Positions 1 through 5,820 of a stretch of 14,381 nt of DNA are shown here, piece by piece. Numbering within the stretch: position 1 is the first letter of the stretch; each line of letters opens with the position of its first letter. Position numbers and translations under genes: made by a program. The notes under the pieces were generated by a model that saw only the letters and a program-made list of their open reading frames with translations, searched no databases and was not told the DNA's origin. The stretch covers positions 1,694 to 16,074 of the forward strand of contig DMTU01000134.1 in assembly GCA_003476595.1 (NCBI GenBank). Reading direction: 5' to 3'. This DNA comes from Acidimicrobiaceae bacterium (lineage in GTDB: Bacteria > Actinomycetota > Acidimicrobiia > Acidimicrobiales > Salinilacustritrichaceae).

Positions 1-283
1 GGATGGCTGACCGAGTCCTACGTGCTGGAGTCCGGCTGATCCGCCGGGCCCGGACCTCGCGCTGGCGGAACACGTCGAACAGCTCGTCGTCGTCCAGCTG
101 GTCGACGCACTGCCACCACCCAGCTCGGCCGCCGTTCGGCGCGTCGCTGCCGACCCGCTTGCGGTGGACGCGCCGGATGGTGCGGAGTCGCTCCGGGGTG
201 ATGCCGAGCAGTGACGCCACCATGGCATCTCGCTCGGGACCGCTCAGTCCGTCCCCGTCCCCTGGTCGGTCTGCATCGCTCAT
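1..283 (-). CDS. Hypothetical protein, N-terminal part only (runs off left edge)
   Basis: An open frame on the minus strand starts with ATG at 283 and stays open for 94 codons to the window edge, so only the N-terminus is seen. A GAGG ribosome-binding sequence lies about 7 bases before the ATG. The protein starts MSDADRPGDGDG, then has a helical stretch (MVASLLGITPERLRTIRR) and an acidic/aromatic stretch (GWWQCVDQLDDDELFDVF), giving a normal soluble composition. I do not recognise the family. The competing reading frames over the same bases are rich in Arg/Pro/His and look like shadows. An 8-bp perfect hairpin (313-334) lies 30 bases upstream. Confidence rests on the RBS and on high G/C third positions; the function is unknown. 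Confidence 0.6.
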   Translation of the reverse strand, partial: MSDADRPGDGDGLSGPERDAMVASLLGITPERLRTIRRVHRKRVGSDAPNGGRAGWWQCVDQLDDDELFDVFRQREVRARRISRTPARRTRSAI

Positions 284-312
284 GTCGCACCTCGACGACC
301 TCTTCGACCGGT

Positions 313-334
313 GCGCCACCACGTTGGGTGGCGC
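313..334. repeat. Perfect 8-bp inverted repeat (6-nt loop) upstream of the left-edge gene
   Basis: GCGCCACC at 313-320 pairs perfectly with GGTGGCGC at 327-334. It lies 30 bases upstream of the minus-strand ATG at 283, in the 212-base space between that gene and the UPF0235 gene. A second small inverted repeat, CCGTCA-CACA-TGACGG, lies at 419-434. Either could be an operator or a transcript hairpin; no T-run follows. Apart from these I see nothing in 284-495. Confidence 0.35.
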
Positions 335-495
335 TTCCGTCACACCCGTTCTACGCCCTCTGCATGCTCCTGCCATGGGCCGTCTGCACCATTGCGTGCA
401 TCGATCTCGTGACGTTCTCCGTCACACATGACGGTGCCACCGTCCGTCCGGGGGCGGGTGGACCCCCGGATCGGCTCCGACGGGCACCATGGGGC

Positions 496-801
496 GTGCT
501 CGACATCACGGCTGACGGCGGCGTGGTCATCGCCGTCCACGTGCAGCCCGGCGGCTCGCGCGACGAGGTCGTGGGCCGCCACGGCGATGCCCTGAAGGTG
601 AAGGTGTCGGCACCGCCGGAGGGTGGGAAGGCGAACGCCGCGGTGTGCCGCCTGCTGGCCGACGCGTTCGACGTGCCGGCGTCGTCGGTGGCGGTCACGG
701 CCGGAGCGAAGAGCCGCCGCAAGCGGGTCCGGATCGATGACCTCGCCCCCGCGTTCGCATCGGGACGGCTGGAGCAGCTGCTCGGCCACTCGGCGTTCTG
801 A
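496..801 (+). CDS. UPF0235 (DUF167, YggU-like) protein
   Basis: A protein of 101 residues if started at GTG 496. It has the whole family pattern: an N-terminal strand with VHVQPGGSRDEVVG, then LKVKVSAPPEGGKANAAVCR, and a C-terminal block VTAGAKSRRKRVRI. The length matches this family of small alpha/beta proteins, which are widespread in bacteria and have no firmly assigned function. The frame is open further upstream (ATG at 361), but that extension (CMLLPWAVCTIACID) is not family-like. GTG 496 with GGGG just upstream fits better, and GTG 523 is a shorter alternative. The TGA stop at 799-801 lies immediately next to the vapC stop on the other strand, so the two genes converge with no intergenic space. 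Confidence 0.88.
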   Translation: MLDITADGGVVIAVHVQPGGSRDEVVGRHGDALKVKVSAPPEGGKANAAVCRLLADAFDVPASSVAVTAGAKSRRKRVRIDDLAPAFASGRLEQLLGHSAF

Positions 802-813
802 TCACTCGATCAG
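798..813. terminator. Palindrome holding the stop codons of two convergent genes
   Basis: CTGATC-ACTC-GATCAG forms a perfect 6-bp stem with a 4-base loop. The plus-strand TGA (799-801) and the minus-strand TGA (804-802) both lie inside it, as TGATCA. It is placed where a bidirectional terminator would be needed, but the stem is short, not especially GC-rich, and has no T-tract. Terminator function is therefore an inference. Confidence 0.35.
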
Positions 814-1194
814 GTCGACCGTGCAGCGCATCCCGGGGGCGGCCGCGAGCTTCGCATCGGCGGTGAGAAGCGGGACCTGCATCGCCTCGGCGAGGGCCAC
901 GTAGGTGGCGTCGTAGACGGTCAGGTTCCCACGGAGCTCCCAGCAGCGGTCCATCAGCGGTCGGTGCGGGATCCGGTCGAGGCGAAGCGAATCGAGGTCC
1001 TCCATGGCGAGCGCGACCCGCCGCTCGTCCAGATCACCTGCAGCGGCCAGGCGCCGCCAGGCCGAGACGACCTCGACGTCGACGAGGTGGGGTGCGACCA
1101 GCCGCTCGCCCCGCAACCGACCTCGAACCCGGTCACCGTCTGGCCCATCGTCGGCGAGCGCCGTGACGACGATGCTGGCGTCGACGACGATCAA
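802..1194 (-). CDS. vapC: VapC-type PIN-domain toxin ribonuclease
   Basis: A 130-residue PIN-domain protein. The four acidic residues expected for the metal site are all present: D5 (MIVVDAS), E41 (HLVDVEV), D95 (LTVYDATYVAL) and D113 (LLTADAKLA). Members of the family are Mg2+-dependent endoribonucleases, mostly cutting tRNA or rRNA, and are held inactive by the cognate VapB. The ATG at 1194 overlaps the antitoxin stop as ATGA (1191-1194), so the two are translationally coupled and the toxin comes second, the usual vapBC order. The gene ends directly against the UPF0235 stop. All active-site residues are intact, so it should be functional; the RNA target cannot be read from sequence. Confidence 0.93.
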   Translation of the reverse strand: MIVVDASIVVTALADDGPDGDRVRGRLRGERLVAPHLVDVEVVSAWRRLAAAGDLDERRVALAMEDLDSLRLDRIPHRPLMDRCWELRGNLTVYDATYVALAEAMQVPLLTADAKLAAAPGMRCTVDLIE

Positions 1195-1421
1195 CGCGAG
1201 TCGCGCTCTCGGCGGACGGCTTTCGTCGCGTGCCTCAGTGACGCCTTACCACCCGCTCTCCCGCCGGCCCGGTCGAGCACCTCGTCGAGCGTGGGTGTTT
1301 GCGCATCCTCGATCAGGCGGGCGAGCAGGTACTCCTGCAGTGACATCCCAGCGGCGGCAGCGCGACTGCGTAAGGTTGCATGGATCGCGTCGGGCACGTC
1401 CTTTACCTGGATGCTGGGCAT
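1191..1421 (-). CDS. vapB: VapB/FitA-like ribbon-helix-helix antitoxin
   Basis: A 76-residue protein whose first 40 residues match FitA-type ribbon-helix-helix antitoxins: the strand MPSIQVKDVPD, helix AIHATLRSRAAAAGMS, then LQEYLLARLI. The basic C-terminal tail (TPTLDEVLDRAGGRAGG...) is the part expected to wrap the toxin. Known relatives neutralise VapC and repress their own operon by binding palindromes. ATG 1421 is chosen because the RHH strand begins there. There is no ribosome-binding site, but a -10-like TACCGT lies 6 bases upstream, suggesting a leaderless mRNA. A 17-bp palindrome lies right behind the -10. Confidence 0.92.
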   Translation of the reverse strand: MPSIQVKDVPDAIHATLRSRAAAAGMSLQEYLLARLIEDAQTPTLDEVLDRAGGRAGGKASLRHATKAVRRERDSR

Positions 1422-1427
1422 GTCGCC

Positions 1428-1449
1428 ACGGTAGCGCCAAAGTGGCGCT
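1428..1449 (-). promoter_or_regulatory. vapB promoter (leaderless -10) with palindromic operator
   Basis: On the minus strand TACCGT (1433-1428) ends 6 bases before the vapB ATG, the spacing of a leaderless actinobacterial -10 element. It is preceded by the perfect palindrome AGCGCCA-CTT-TGGCGCT (1449-1433). A third related half-site, TGGCGAC, lies between the -10 and the ATG. The expected function is autorepression by VapB or the VapBC complex; this is inferred from position and symmetry. Confidence 0.6.
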
Positions 1450-1581
1450 GCAGCATGCGGATCAGCAGTTGCGGGTCAACGCGATGGCCGAACGAGGCGA
1501 TCACGACTTGGCCGATGATGTGCTCGAGCTGGCGGGTACCCACCTCGCTTCTGGGTCCCGACCTGCGCTGAAGCGGTCTGA
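1438..1581 (+). pseudogene. 5'-truncated, frameshifted paralogue of the small gene at 13730-13996
   Basis: On the plus strand, AMAERGDHDLADDVLELA (from about 1481) matches AMVEHGDHELADDVLELA of the intact gene at 13730-13996 at 15 of 18 residues. After ELA one base is missing. Reading in the next frame gives GYPPRFWVPTCAEAV and a TGA at 1579-1581, matching RYPAKYWVPSCSALT and its stop. The N-terminal half is absent: similarity fades near 1440, where the vapB operator begins. Many differences are in third positions, so the two copies diverged as coding genes before this one broke. The function of the family is unknown to me. Confidence 0.7.
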
Positions 1582-1596
1582 CCCCGGGGCCTCCTC

Positions 1597-1815
1597 TCAG
1601 ACGTCCTCGTCGCCGCCGTCCGGATCGTCGTCGTCCCGCAGCAGCCCACGCAGGCCGTAGGCCGCAGGGATCCCGACGAAGACCGCCACGATCGCGAGCG
1701 ACACGACGAGCCGCGTCGGGCTCGAACCGCCCGCCAGCCACACCACCAGCAGGCGCCCTCCGACGACGACGGCGAGCAGCACGGCGAAGCTGACGACGAG
1801 CTGGACGGTGCTCAT
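1597..1815 (-). CDS. Small two-helix membrane protein
   Basis: A protein of 72 residues starting at ATG 1815. Two hydrophobic segments are evident, about residues 5-29 (VQLVVSFAVLLAVVVGG) and 36-55 (LVVSLAIVAVFVGIPAAYGL), followed by a strongly acidic tail (DDDDPDGGDEDV). It starts 26 bases after the stop of the nuclease lipoprotein on the same strand, so the two probably share a transcript. The open frame extends upstream across the nuclease gene, but that extension is Arg-rich shadow sequence. There is no recognised domain and no strong RBS (GACGAG precedes the ATG). I cannot assign a function; both products would sit at the cell envelope. Confidence 0.6.
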   Translation of the reverse strand: MSTVQLVVSFAVLLAVVVGGRLLVVWLAGGSSPTRLVVSLAIVAVFVGIPAAYGLRGLLRDDDDPDGGDEDV

Positions 1816-1841
1816 CTCGTCACGTCGGCGGCGGGCCACGA

Positions 1842-2732
1842 TCAACCGTCCTGGGAGGCGACGATGTTCCCGGCCGGGTCGAGCAGGAACGCCGTGTCGC
1901 CACCGTTGTTCCACACGGCCGAGCCCCGGTTGCACCAGTGGAGGTCGGTGGCCGAGTCCGTCCCGCAGCCGGTGCGGACGGTGACGCTCGCGCCGGCCTC
2001 GAGGGAGAAGCCGCTCGGGAACGAGTACCGGTGGGTGGCCGAGGTGTCCTTCAGCACCCAGCCGGCGAGGTCCACGGCCGAGCCGCTCCGGTTGGCGATC
2101 CGGACCCACTCGTCGTTCAGGTTCTCGTTGTCGTCTCCATCGGCGTCGAAGCGGATGGCATCGATGACGACGTCGGCGGTGGAGGTCGCCGAGCCGCACG
2201 CGTCGGCCGCCCACATGCCGACGCCGGCGTCTTCGGCCGTTCGCTGAGCGGCCGAGTACTCGTCGGACCGGGAGGTGTCGGGTGGGTAGTCCCGGGCGAG
2301 CGCGAGCCCCGACCGCACCAGCTCGGTCCCGACGTCCACTCCCTCGACCTCGACGTGGCGCAGCAGTCGCCCGTACTGGTCCCGGTCGGTCCGATCCACG
2401 AGCAGCTCGACACCCTGTCCGGCAACGAGGGCCCGCAGCCGGTCGGTCGCCTCGCCGGACAGGCACTCGCCCCGCTCGGGCGCGTTGATGCCGATGAGCC
2501 GCACGGACTCCTGCTCCCCGGCCACCTCGACGCGGATCGTGTCGCCGTCGACGACGTCGACCACCCGAGCACCATCAGCAGTGGGTGTCGGCGTCTCGGC
2601 CTCGGGGGCGACGGACGTCGTGGAGGTCGACTCGGAGGTGGACGAGGGCGCTGCGGTCTCCGGGTCCGAGGTCGCTGCACCGCAGCTCGCGAGCGCGAGC
2701 AGGGCAGCGAGGAGGATGAGGGGGAAGCGCAT
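1842..2732 (-). CDS. Secreted lipoprotein nuclease: thermonuclease (SNase) domain plus lamin-tail domain
   Basis: A protein of 296 residues. The signal peptide has a lipobox (LLALASC, C17), followed by a Ser/Thr/Pro/Glu linker to about residue 52. Residues 55-178 form a staphylococcal-nuclease-like domain: VVDVVDGDTIRV (D62, D64), VRLIGINAPERGE (R78, E86) and QYGRLLRHV (R122). These correspond to D21, R35, E43 and R87 of the classic enzyme. The residue matching D40, a Ca2+ ligand, is Asn83, so metal binding may differ. Residues 186-295 resemble a lamin-tail (LTD) fold (NDEWVRIANRSGSAVDLAGW). SNase-LTD fusions occur in secreted bacterial nucleases. The likely role is surface-anchored DNA/RNA degradation for nutrients or against extracellular DNA. 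It is divergent from the SecD-like lipoprotein; a GGAG lies before the ATG. Confidence 0.88.
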   Translation of the reverse strand: MRFPLILLAALLALASCGAATSDPETAAPSSTSESTSTTSVAPEAETPTPTADGARVVDVVDGDTIRVEVAGEQESVRLIGINAPERGECLSGEATDRLRALVAGQGVELLVDRTDRDQYGRLLRHVEVEGVDVGTELVRSGLALARDYPPDTSRSDEYSAAQRTAEDAGVGMWAADACGSATSTADVVIDAIRFDADGDDNENLNDEWVRIANRSGSAVDLAGWVLKDTSATHRYSFPSGFSLEAGASVTVRTGCGTDSATDLHWCNRGSAVWNNGGDTAFLLDPAGNIVASQDG

Positions 2733-2789
2733 GGCGGTCGTCTCCGTCGTACCAGAGCGCCGTGACGCGGTCGGCGACCGGAGCGGGCA

Positions 2790-2809
2790 CGGGCGGTACC
2801 GTCCGCCCG
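2790..2809 (+). promoter_or_regulatory. Leaderless -10 inside an inverted repeat, before the SecD-like gene
   Basis: TACCGT (2797-2802) ends 7 bases before ATG 2810. It forms the 6-base centre of a perfect 7-bp inverted repeat, CGGGCGG (2790-2796) and CCGCCCG (2803-2809). There is no ribosome-binding site. The layout suggests a leaderless promoter overlapped by a repressor site, though GC-rich arms could also occur by chance. Confidence 0.5.
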
Positions 2810-3448
2810 ATGGCGGTGACTTCGAGGTGGTTCCGACGTGCCAGCGCGCTGGCGCTGCTGGCGCTGGCGTTCAGCGCCTGCGGCGACGATGATACGGAGC
2901 CGGTGGCCGCCGGCGACGACGCGAGGTCGTCAACCACTGCGCTGGAGACCTCGTCTCCCGACACCACCGACACTGCGGGCGCGGAGCCGGCCGCCCCGGC
3001 GGACCTCGAGTTCCGACCCGTGCTCCAGCAGCTTCCGCCCGGCGGCACCGGCGACGGATGCAGCACGCCTGACGAGGCGTGGACCGCAGACCAGCCGGTC
3101 CTCGCCCCGCACGTCGAGAGCGGCCAGGAGGTCGGCTGCTTCGAGCTCGGTCCGGCCGGGGCCGATGGCTCCGTCGTCGAGTCCGCTGCCCCGGCGCAGG
3201 ACGGTCTCGAGCAGTGGACGATCTCGTTGGTGCTGACGAGCGACGGGATCGCGACCTTCAATGAGACCGCCGGCGCCTGCTTCGAGGGTGCGCCGACCTG
3301 CCCGACTCGTCAGCTGGCCATCGTCCTGGACCGCACGGTGATCAGTGCCCCGTCGATCAACGCGCCGGAGTTCGAGCGCGACCAGATCTCGATCTCCGGT
3401 GGCTTCACGCAGGCCGAGGCCGAAGCGCTGGCGGACGGGCTCGGCTGA
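2810..3448 (+). CDS. Lipoprotein containing a SecD/SecDF P1-like domain
   Basis: A protein of 212 residues: basic N-terminus, hydrophobic core, lipobox (LAFSAC, C24), a Ser/Thr/Glu-rich linker to about residue 62, then sequence like the first periplasmic region of SecD. It includes the strand LEFRPVLQQ, GCFELGPA, a strand like WTISLVLTSDGIATFNE, and the head-type block AIVLDRTVISAPSINAPEF...ISGGFTQAEAEALADGL, which closely follows the SecD pattern (AIVLDg.V.SAP.I...ISG.FT.eEA..LA..L). All six SecD membrane helices are missing, so it cannot be a translocase subunit by itself. It probably sits on the outer face of the membrane, perhaps binding exported proteins or SecDF itself. ATG 2810 is chosen from the signal peptide and the promoter spacing. 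Homology is clear; the role is unknown. Confidence 0.82.
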   Translation: MAVTSRWFRRASALALLALAFSACGDDDTEPVAAGDDARSSTTALETSSPDTTDTAGAEPAAPADLEFRPVLQQLPPGGTGDGCSTPDEAWTADQPVLAPHVESGQEVGCFELGPAGADGSVVESAAPAQDGLEQWTISLVLTSDGIATFNETAGACFEGAPTCPTRQLAIVLDRTVISAPSINAPEFERDQISISGGFTQAEAEALADGLG

Positions 3449-3470
3449 GCGTTGCCGGGGGCAGTCACCG

Positions 3471-3812
3471 TCACGGCAGGTCGAGGATCACGGCGATCAC
3501 ATCTCGGATCTGCGCGAGGGCGACCGTGCCGATGTTTCCCCGCGCCTCCGACACGCGGCTCGGCGACACCGCCCGGAGGTGCTGGCACTGAGCTGCTGAT
3601 CGATGGTCCAGTCCGTTGCCCGCATCCGGTTCGAGCACGACCTCGGAGTGGAAGCCTCGCAGCGTGGTCGTGACGGGCACGACGTGGACCACCGATGGAT
3701 CGGCATCGAGGATCCGTTGCGCGGTGACCAGCACGGCGGGATGTCGGAAGCCGGCCTCCCGTCCCTCCGGCGTCCCGGGCTCGAGGTCGACGACGTCACC
3801 CGAGGTCCGCAT
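3471..3812 (-). CDS. mazF: MazF/PemK-family endoribonuclease toxin
   Basis: A protein of 113 residues from ATG 3812; ATG 3836 would give 121. It has the MazF fold signatures: SGDVVDLEPGTPEGREAGFRHPAVLVTAQ, VVHVVPVTTTLRGFHSEVVL and the C-terminal LAQIRDVIAVILDLP. The conserved catalytic Arg (R23 in GFRHPAVLV) and Thr (T48 in VVPVTTT) are present. The Trp of the common GDVVWV start is replaced by Asp. MazF toxins cut mRNA or stable RNA at short motifs. The start lies 17 bases inside the antitoxin gene, so the pair is coupled. It ends 22 bases from the stop of the SecD-like gene, which converges on it. Confidence 0.9.
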   Translation of the reverse strand: MRTSGDVVDLEPGTPEGREAGFRHPAVLVTAQRILDADPSVVHVVPVTTTLRGFHSEVVLEPDAGNGLDHRSAAQCQHLRAVSPSRVSEARGNIGTVALAQIRDVIAVILDLP

Positions 3813-3990
3813 CGAGCCAACCGGTCTCGTCGTCACGGAGCGGCTCGGTCAGCTGGGCGCCGACGCGGTCTTGCCGAAGCGCCCGGACGGCGAGCGTCAC
3901 CGTGTTCCCCACCGTCGTGTGGAGCTCAGCAGCGAGCCGCTTGAGCTCCTCGTGCGTGGCGGAATCGATCCGGACGCTGGTGCTGTGCAT
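3796..3990 (-). CDS. mazE: MazE-type (ribbon-helix-helix) antitoxin
   Basis: A protein of 64 residues starting at ATG 3990, just before MHSTSVRIDSATHEELKRLA, a ribbon-helix-helix start. Next comes the second helix (TTVGNTVTLAVRALRQ) and an acidic C-terminus (EPLRDDETGWLDADLG), the part that normally blocks the toxin. An earlier in-frame ATG at 4014 exists, but the fold starts at the later Met, and a TATGCT -10-like hexamer ends 7 bases before it with no RBS. The gene overlaps the downstream MazF toxin by 17 bases. The RHH type rather than the AbrB type pairs with MazF in many actinobacteria. Confidence 0.85.
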   Translation of the reverse strand: MHSTSVRIDSATHEELKRLAAELHTTVGNTVTLAVRALRQDRVGAQLTEPLRDDETGWLDADLG

Positions 3991-3995
3991 GCAGA

Positions 3996-4525
3996 TCAGC
4001 ATACGGATCGCCACTGCCTTGTCGACCGACGATCACCGCCGCGATCTCGAAGGCGCGCTCCTCGGTGGTCGACCACGACCCGGCGGACGTGGCCGACCAG
4101 CGCCGCAGCGAGCACGTCCGCCGGATGCAGCGGCGTGCCATCGAGGTCGTGGCAGCGGTGGCCCCCGAGGTCGTCGTTGGGATCGAGGTCCATCTCCTCG
4201 CCGGCAGCCCGACGGACCTGCTCCTCGAAGCTGCGCTGGTCGATGACCACGTTCACCAGTGGCACCGGGCTCGCAGCGTCGGCGGGCGGGGAGGCCGCTC
4301 GTACGAAGATGGCGTAGAGGGCGTCAGCCCGGCGCTGCGCAGGGGTCCGGACCAGGTCGCCGACGAACGCACCGGCACCGAGCCGCTGGCGTGCTTCGGC
4401 CCAGTCGGCGAGGAGCTCGGCCCGTTCGTAGCGATCGAGGACCTCGCCCATCACCGCGCGCTGCATCGCCCCGAATGAGCCCTCGAGCGACCAGGAGCCG
4501 TTGATGTCGGACCGGATCAGCCCGG
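3996..4525 (-). pseudogene. Internal fragment of a DUF222 / HNH endonuclease-type gene
   Basis: The minus-strand frame reads SDINGSWSLEGSFGAMQRAV, then ADWAEARQRLG, RTPAQRRADALYAIFVRAA, VPLVNVVIDQRSFEEQVRR and DGTPLHPADVLAAALVGHVRRVVVD. This is the order of the middle of the actinobacterial DUF222 family. Full members have about 400-500 residues, with an N-terminal half before this part and a C-terminal HNH nuclease (CxxPGC, HH, N). Both ends are missing: similarity stops near 4060, where the frame runs into the mazE promoter, and begins near 4525 next to a methyltransferase relic. Such genes are repetitive and often decayed. It encodes no nuclease domain, so activity is not expected. Confidence 0.75.
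3998..4003 (-). promoter_or_regulatory. Putative leaderless -10 of mazEF
   Basis: TATGCT on the minus strand (4003-3998) fits TANNNT and ends 7 bases before ATG 3990, where no Shine-Dalgarno sequence is present. It lies inside the 3' end of the DUF222 relic frame, so the operon's promoter region overlaps the decayed gene. I found no convincing long palindrome, only repeated GATC tetramers around it. Confidence 0.4.
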
Positions 4526-4540
4526 CGCGACGCCGCTCAT

Positions 4541-4655
4541 GTTGCCGAGGCCGAGGTTCGATACCAGGAAGACCTCCACCGACGCCGCCTCGGTGACGGC
4601 TCCGAGTGGCGGGTGGTGAAGGTGATGTACGAGCCCGACGAGCTGACCCCGTCGG
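4541..4655 (+). pseudogene. C-terminal fragment of a SAM-dependent methyltransferase
   Basis: The plus-strand frame gives EVRYQEDLHRRRLGDGSEW followed by RVVKVMYEPDELT. This resembles the stretch near the C-terminus of class I small-molecule methyltransferases (RrLnDGreyrVVKvyyePdeL), normally followed by the last helix and strand, which are missing. No upstream methyltransferase motif (GxGxG) is found; the left end meets the DUF222 relic, and the right end meets the haloalkane dehalogenase stop at 4656. A competing minus-strand frame ending in SNLGLGNMSGVAPG covers the same bases, so the assignment is moderate. Confidence 0.4.
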
Positions 4656-5531
4656 TCAGCGGGTTGGCAGCCAGTCGGCGATGGCACGGCCGATCTCGTG
4701 TGGGCTGTCCTCCTGGACGAAGTGGCTGCCGGCCACCGTCACCTCGGTCTGGTTCGGGAAGGCCCGCACCCGCTCTCGCTGCTCCCCGGTGACCAGGGCA
4801 CCGGGCTCGGCGTTCACGAACAGCTTCGGGACGTCGGACGTGGACAGCCACTCGGTGTAGGCCTCGGCGATCTCGGTGACGTCGGCGGGCTCACCCTCGA
4901 TCGGCAGCTCCCGCGGCCACTGCAACGTCGGCCAGCGCTCGCCGTCGGCGATGAACGGTCGTCGGTACTCGTCCATCTCCGCATTGGTCAGGTCTCGCAG
5001 CACGGCACCCGGCAGCACGCCCTCGACGAAGGCGTTGTCGCGCAGGATCAGGTCCTCTCCCGCATCGGTGCGGAACGACCGGAACAGCTCCCGCGCACCC
5101 TCGGGGAACTGATCCCAGCGCGATGGGAAGATGGCCTCCATGTAGGCGATGCCCGCCACCCGCTCCGGGTGCCGCCGGGCCCAGTCGAAGCCCAGGCCGG
5201 AACCCCAGTCGTGGACGACGAGCGTGATGCGATCGCCGGGGTACACCTCGTCCATCCAGGCGTCGAGGTACCGCCGGTGCACGGCGAACCGGTACGAGCC
5301 CGGACCGGGGTCGTCGAGCTTGCTGGAGTCGCCCATGCCGAACAGGTCGGGCGCGAGGCAGCGGGCGTAGGGCTCGACGTGGGGGATCACGTTGCGCCAC
5401 AGGTACGACGACGTCGGGTTCCCGTGCAGGAACACGACGGTCTCCCCGGTGCCCCGCTCGTGGTACGCCATCCGCTGTCCGTCGGCGATGACGAACGACT
5501 TCTCCAGGGGCGTGGGATCGATGTCGGGCAC
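4656..5531 (-). CDS. Haloalkane dehalogenase (alpha/beta hydrolase, DhaA/LinB-like)
   Basis: A protein of 291 residues from GTG 5531, with GGAGG 4 bases upstream. It cleaves carbon-halogen bonds of haloalkanes by forming an aspartyl ester, giving alcohol and halide in the cytoplasm. The catalytic set of the HLD-II subfamily is complete: nucleophile D108 followed by halide-binding W109 (LVVHDWGSGLGFDWA), acid E132 (YMEAIFP), base H270 (GSHFVQEDSP), and halide-stabilising N38 in the oxyanion loop (HGNPTSSYLWRN). The length fits the family (about 290-300). The open frame continues upstream of the GTG, but that part is low-complexity shadow. There is no regulator or further dehalogenation gene nearby, so the natural substrate is open; many such enzymes are orphan in this way. 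Confidence 0.93.
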   Translation of the reverse strand: MPDIDPTPLEKSFVIADGQRMAYHERGTGETVVFLHGNPTSSYLWRNVIPHVEPYARCLAPDLFGMGDSSKLDDPGPGSYRFAVHRRYLDAWMDEVYPGDRITLVVHDWGSGLGFDWARRHPERVAGIAYMEAIFPSRWDQFPEGARELFRSFRTDAGEDLILRDNAFVEGVLPGAVLRDLTNAEMDEYRRPFIADGERWPTLQWPRELPIEGEPADVTEIAEAYTEWLSTSDVPKLFVNAEPGALVTGEQRERVRAFPNQTEVTVAGSHFVQEDSPHEIGRAIADWLPTR

Positions 5532-5571
5532 GGGGCCTCCTCGGGTTCGCGGGGACTCCCACCCTGCCACC

Positions 5572-5724
5572 ATGTGGCTGATGGGATTTCTCGACCGGTT
5601 CCGTACCCTTGAGCAGCCGAACGACCCCGAGTCGGTCGAGTCTGAGCCCTGGGACGGCTCGGATGTCGACTGGGCCGCCGCCGGCGTGCCCGACGATCGT
5701 ATCGAGATGGCGACCCCCGGTTGA
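5572..5724 (+). CDS. Small acidic protein, possibly frameshifted at its end
   Basis: An open frame of 50 residues from ATG 5572; the ATG at 5581 gives 47 residues starting MGFLDRFRTLEQ. It is divergent from the dehalogenase. Codon use is like real genes here, and the composition is acidic with two Trp (EPWDGSDVDWAAAG). It stops at TGA 5722-5724 after IEMATPG. Directly afterwards the next frame reads LIIARLATTGDPGYWDEDE and ends with TGA 5787-5789. A single-base deletion in the CCCCCGG run could therefore have cut a slightly longer protein. There is no RBS or -10-like hexamer of the kind seen at other genes. I do not know the family. Confidence 0.45.
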   Translation: MWLMGFLDRFRTLEQPNDPESVESEPWDGSDVDWAAAGVPDDRIEMATPG

Positions 5725-5820
5725 TCATCGCCCGGCTCGCCACCACCGGCGACCCCGGCTACTGGGACGAGGACGAGCCGACGCGCTGAGGCGGACGCAC
5801 CAGCGGATCGGCTCGGTTCC

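Noticed and set aside
1816..2466. Upstream extension of the small membrane protein frame
   Set aside because: It overlaps the nuclease gene in another frame and is Arg/Gly-rich; the membrane protein starts at ATG 1815.
2559..2600. Possible short tandem sequence and CRISPR-like spacing in the window
   Set aside because: No repeated unit of 20-40 bases with regular spacers was found anywhere; recurring GTCGTC/GACGAC runs reflect Asp/Val/Glu codons.
4015..4141. Frame reading TEERAFEIAAVIVGRQ near the end of the DUF222 relic as a second gene fragment
   Set aside because: Too short and without a start; no family match that I can defend.
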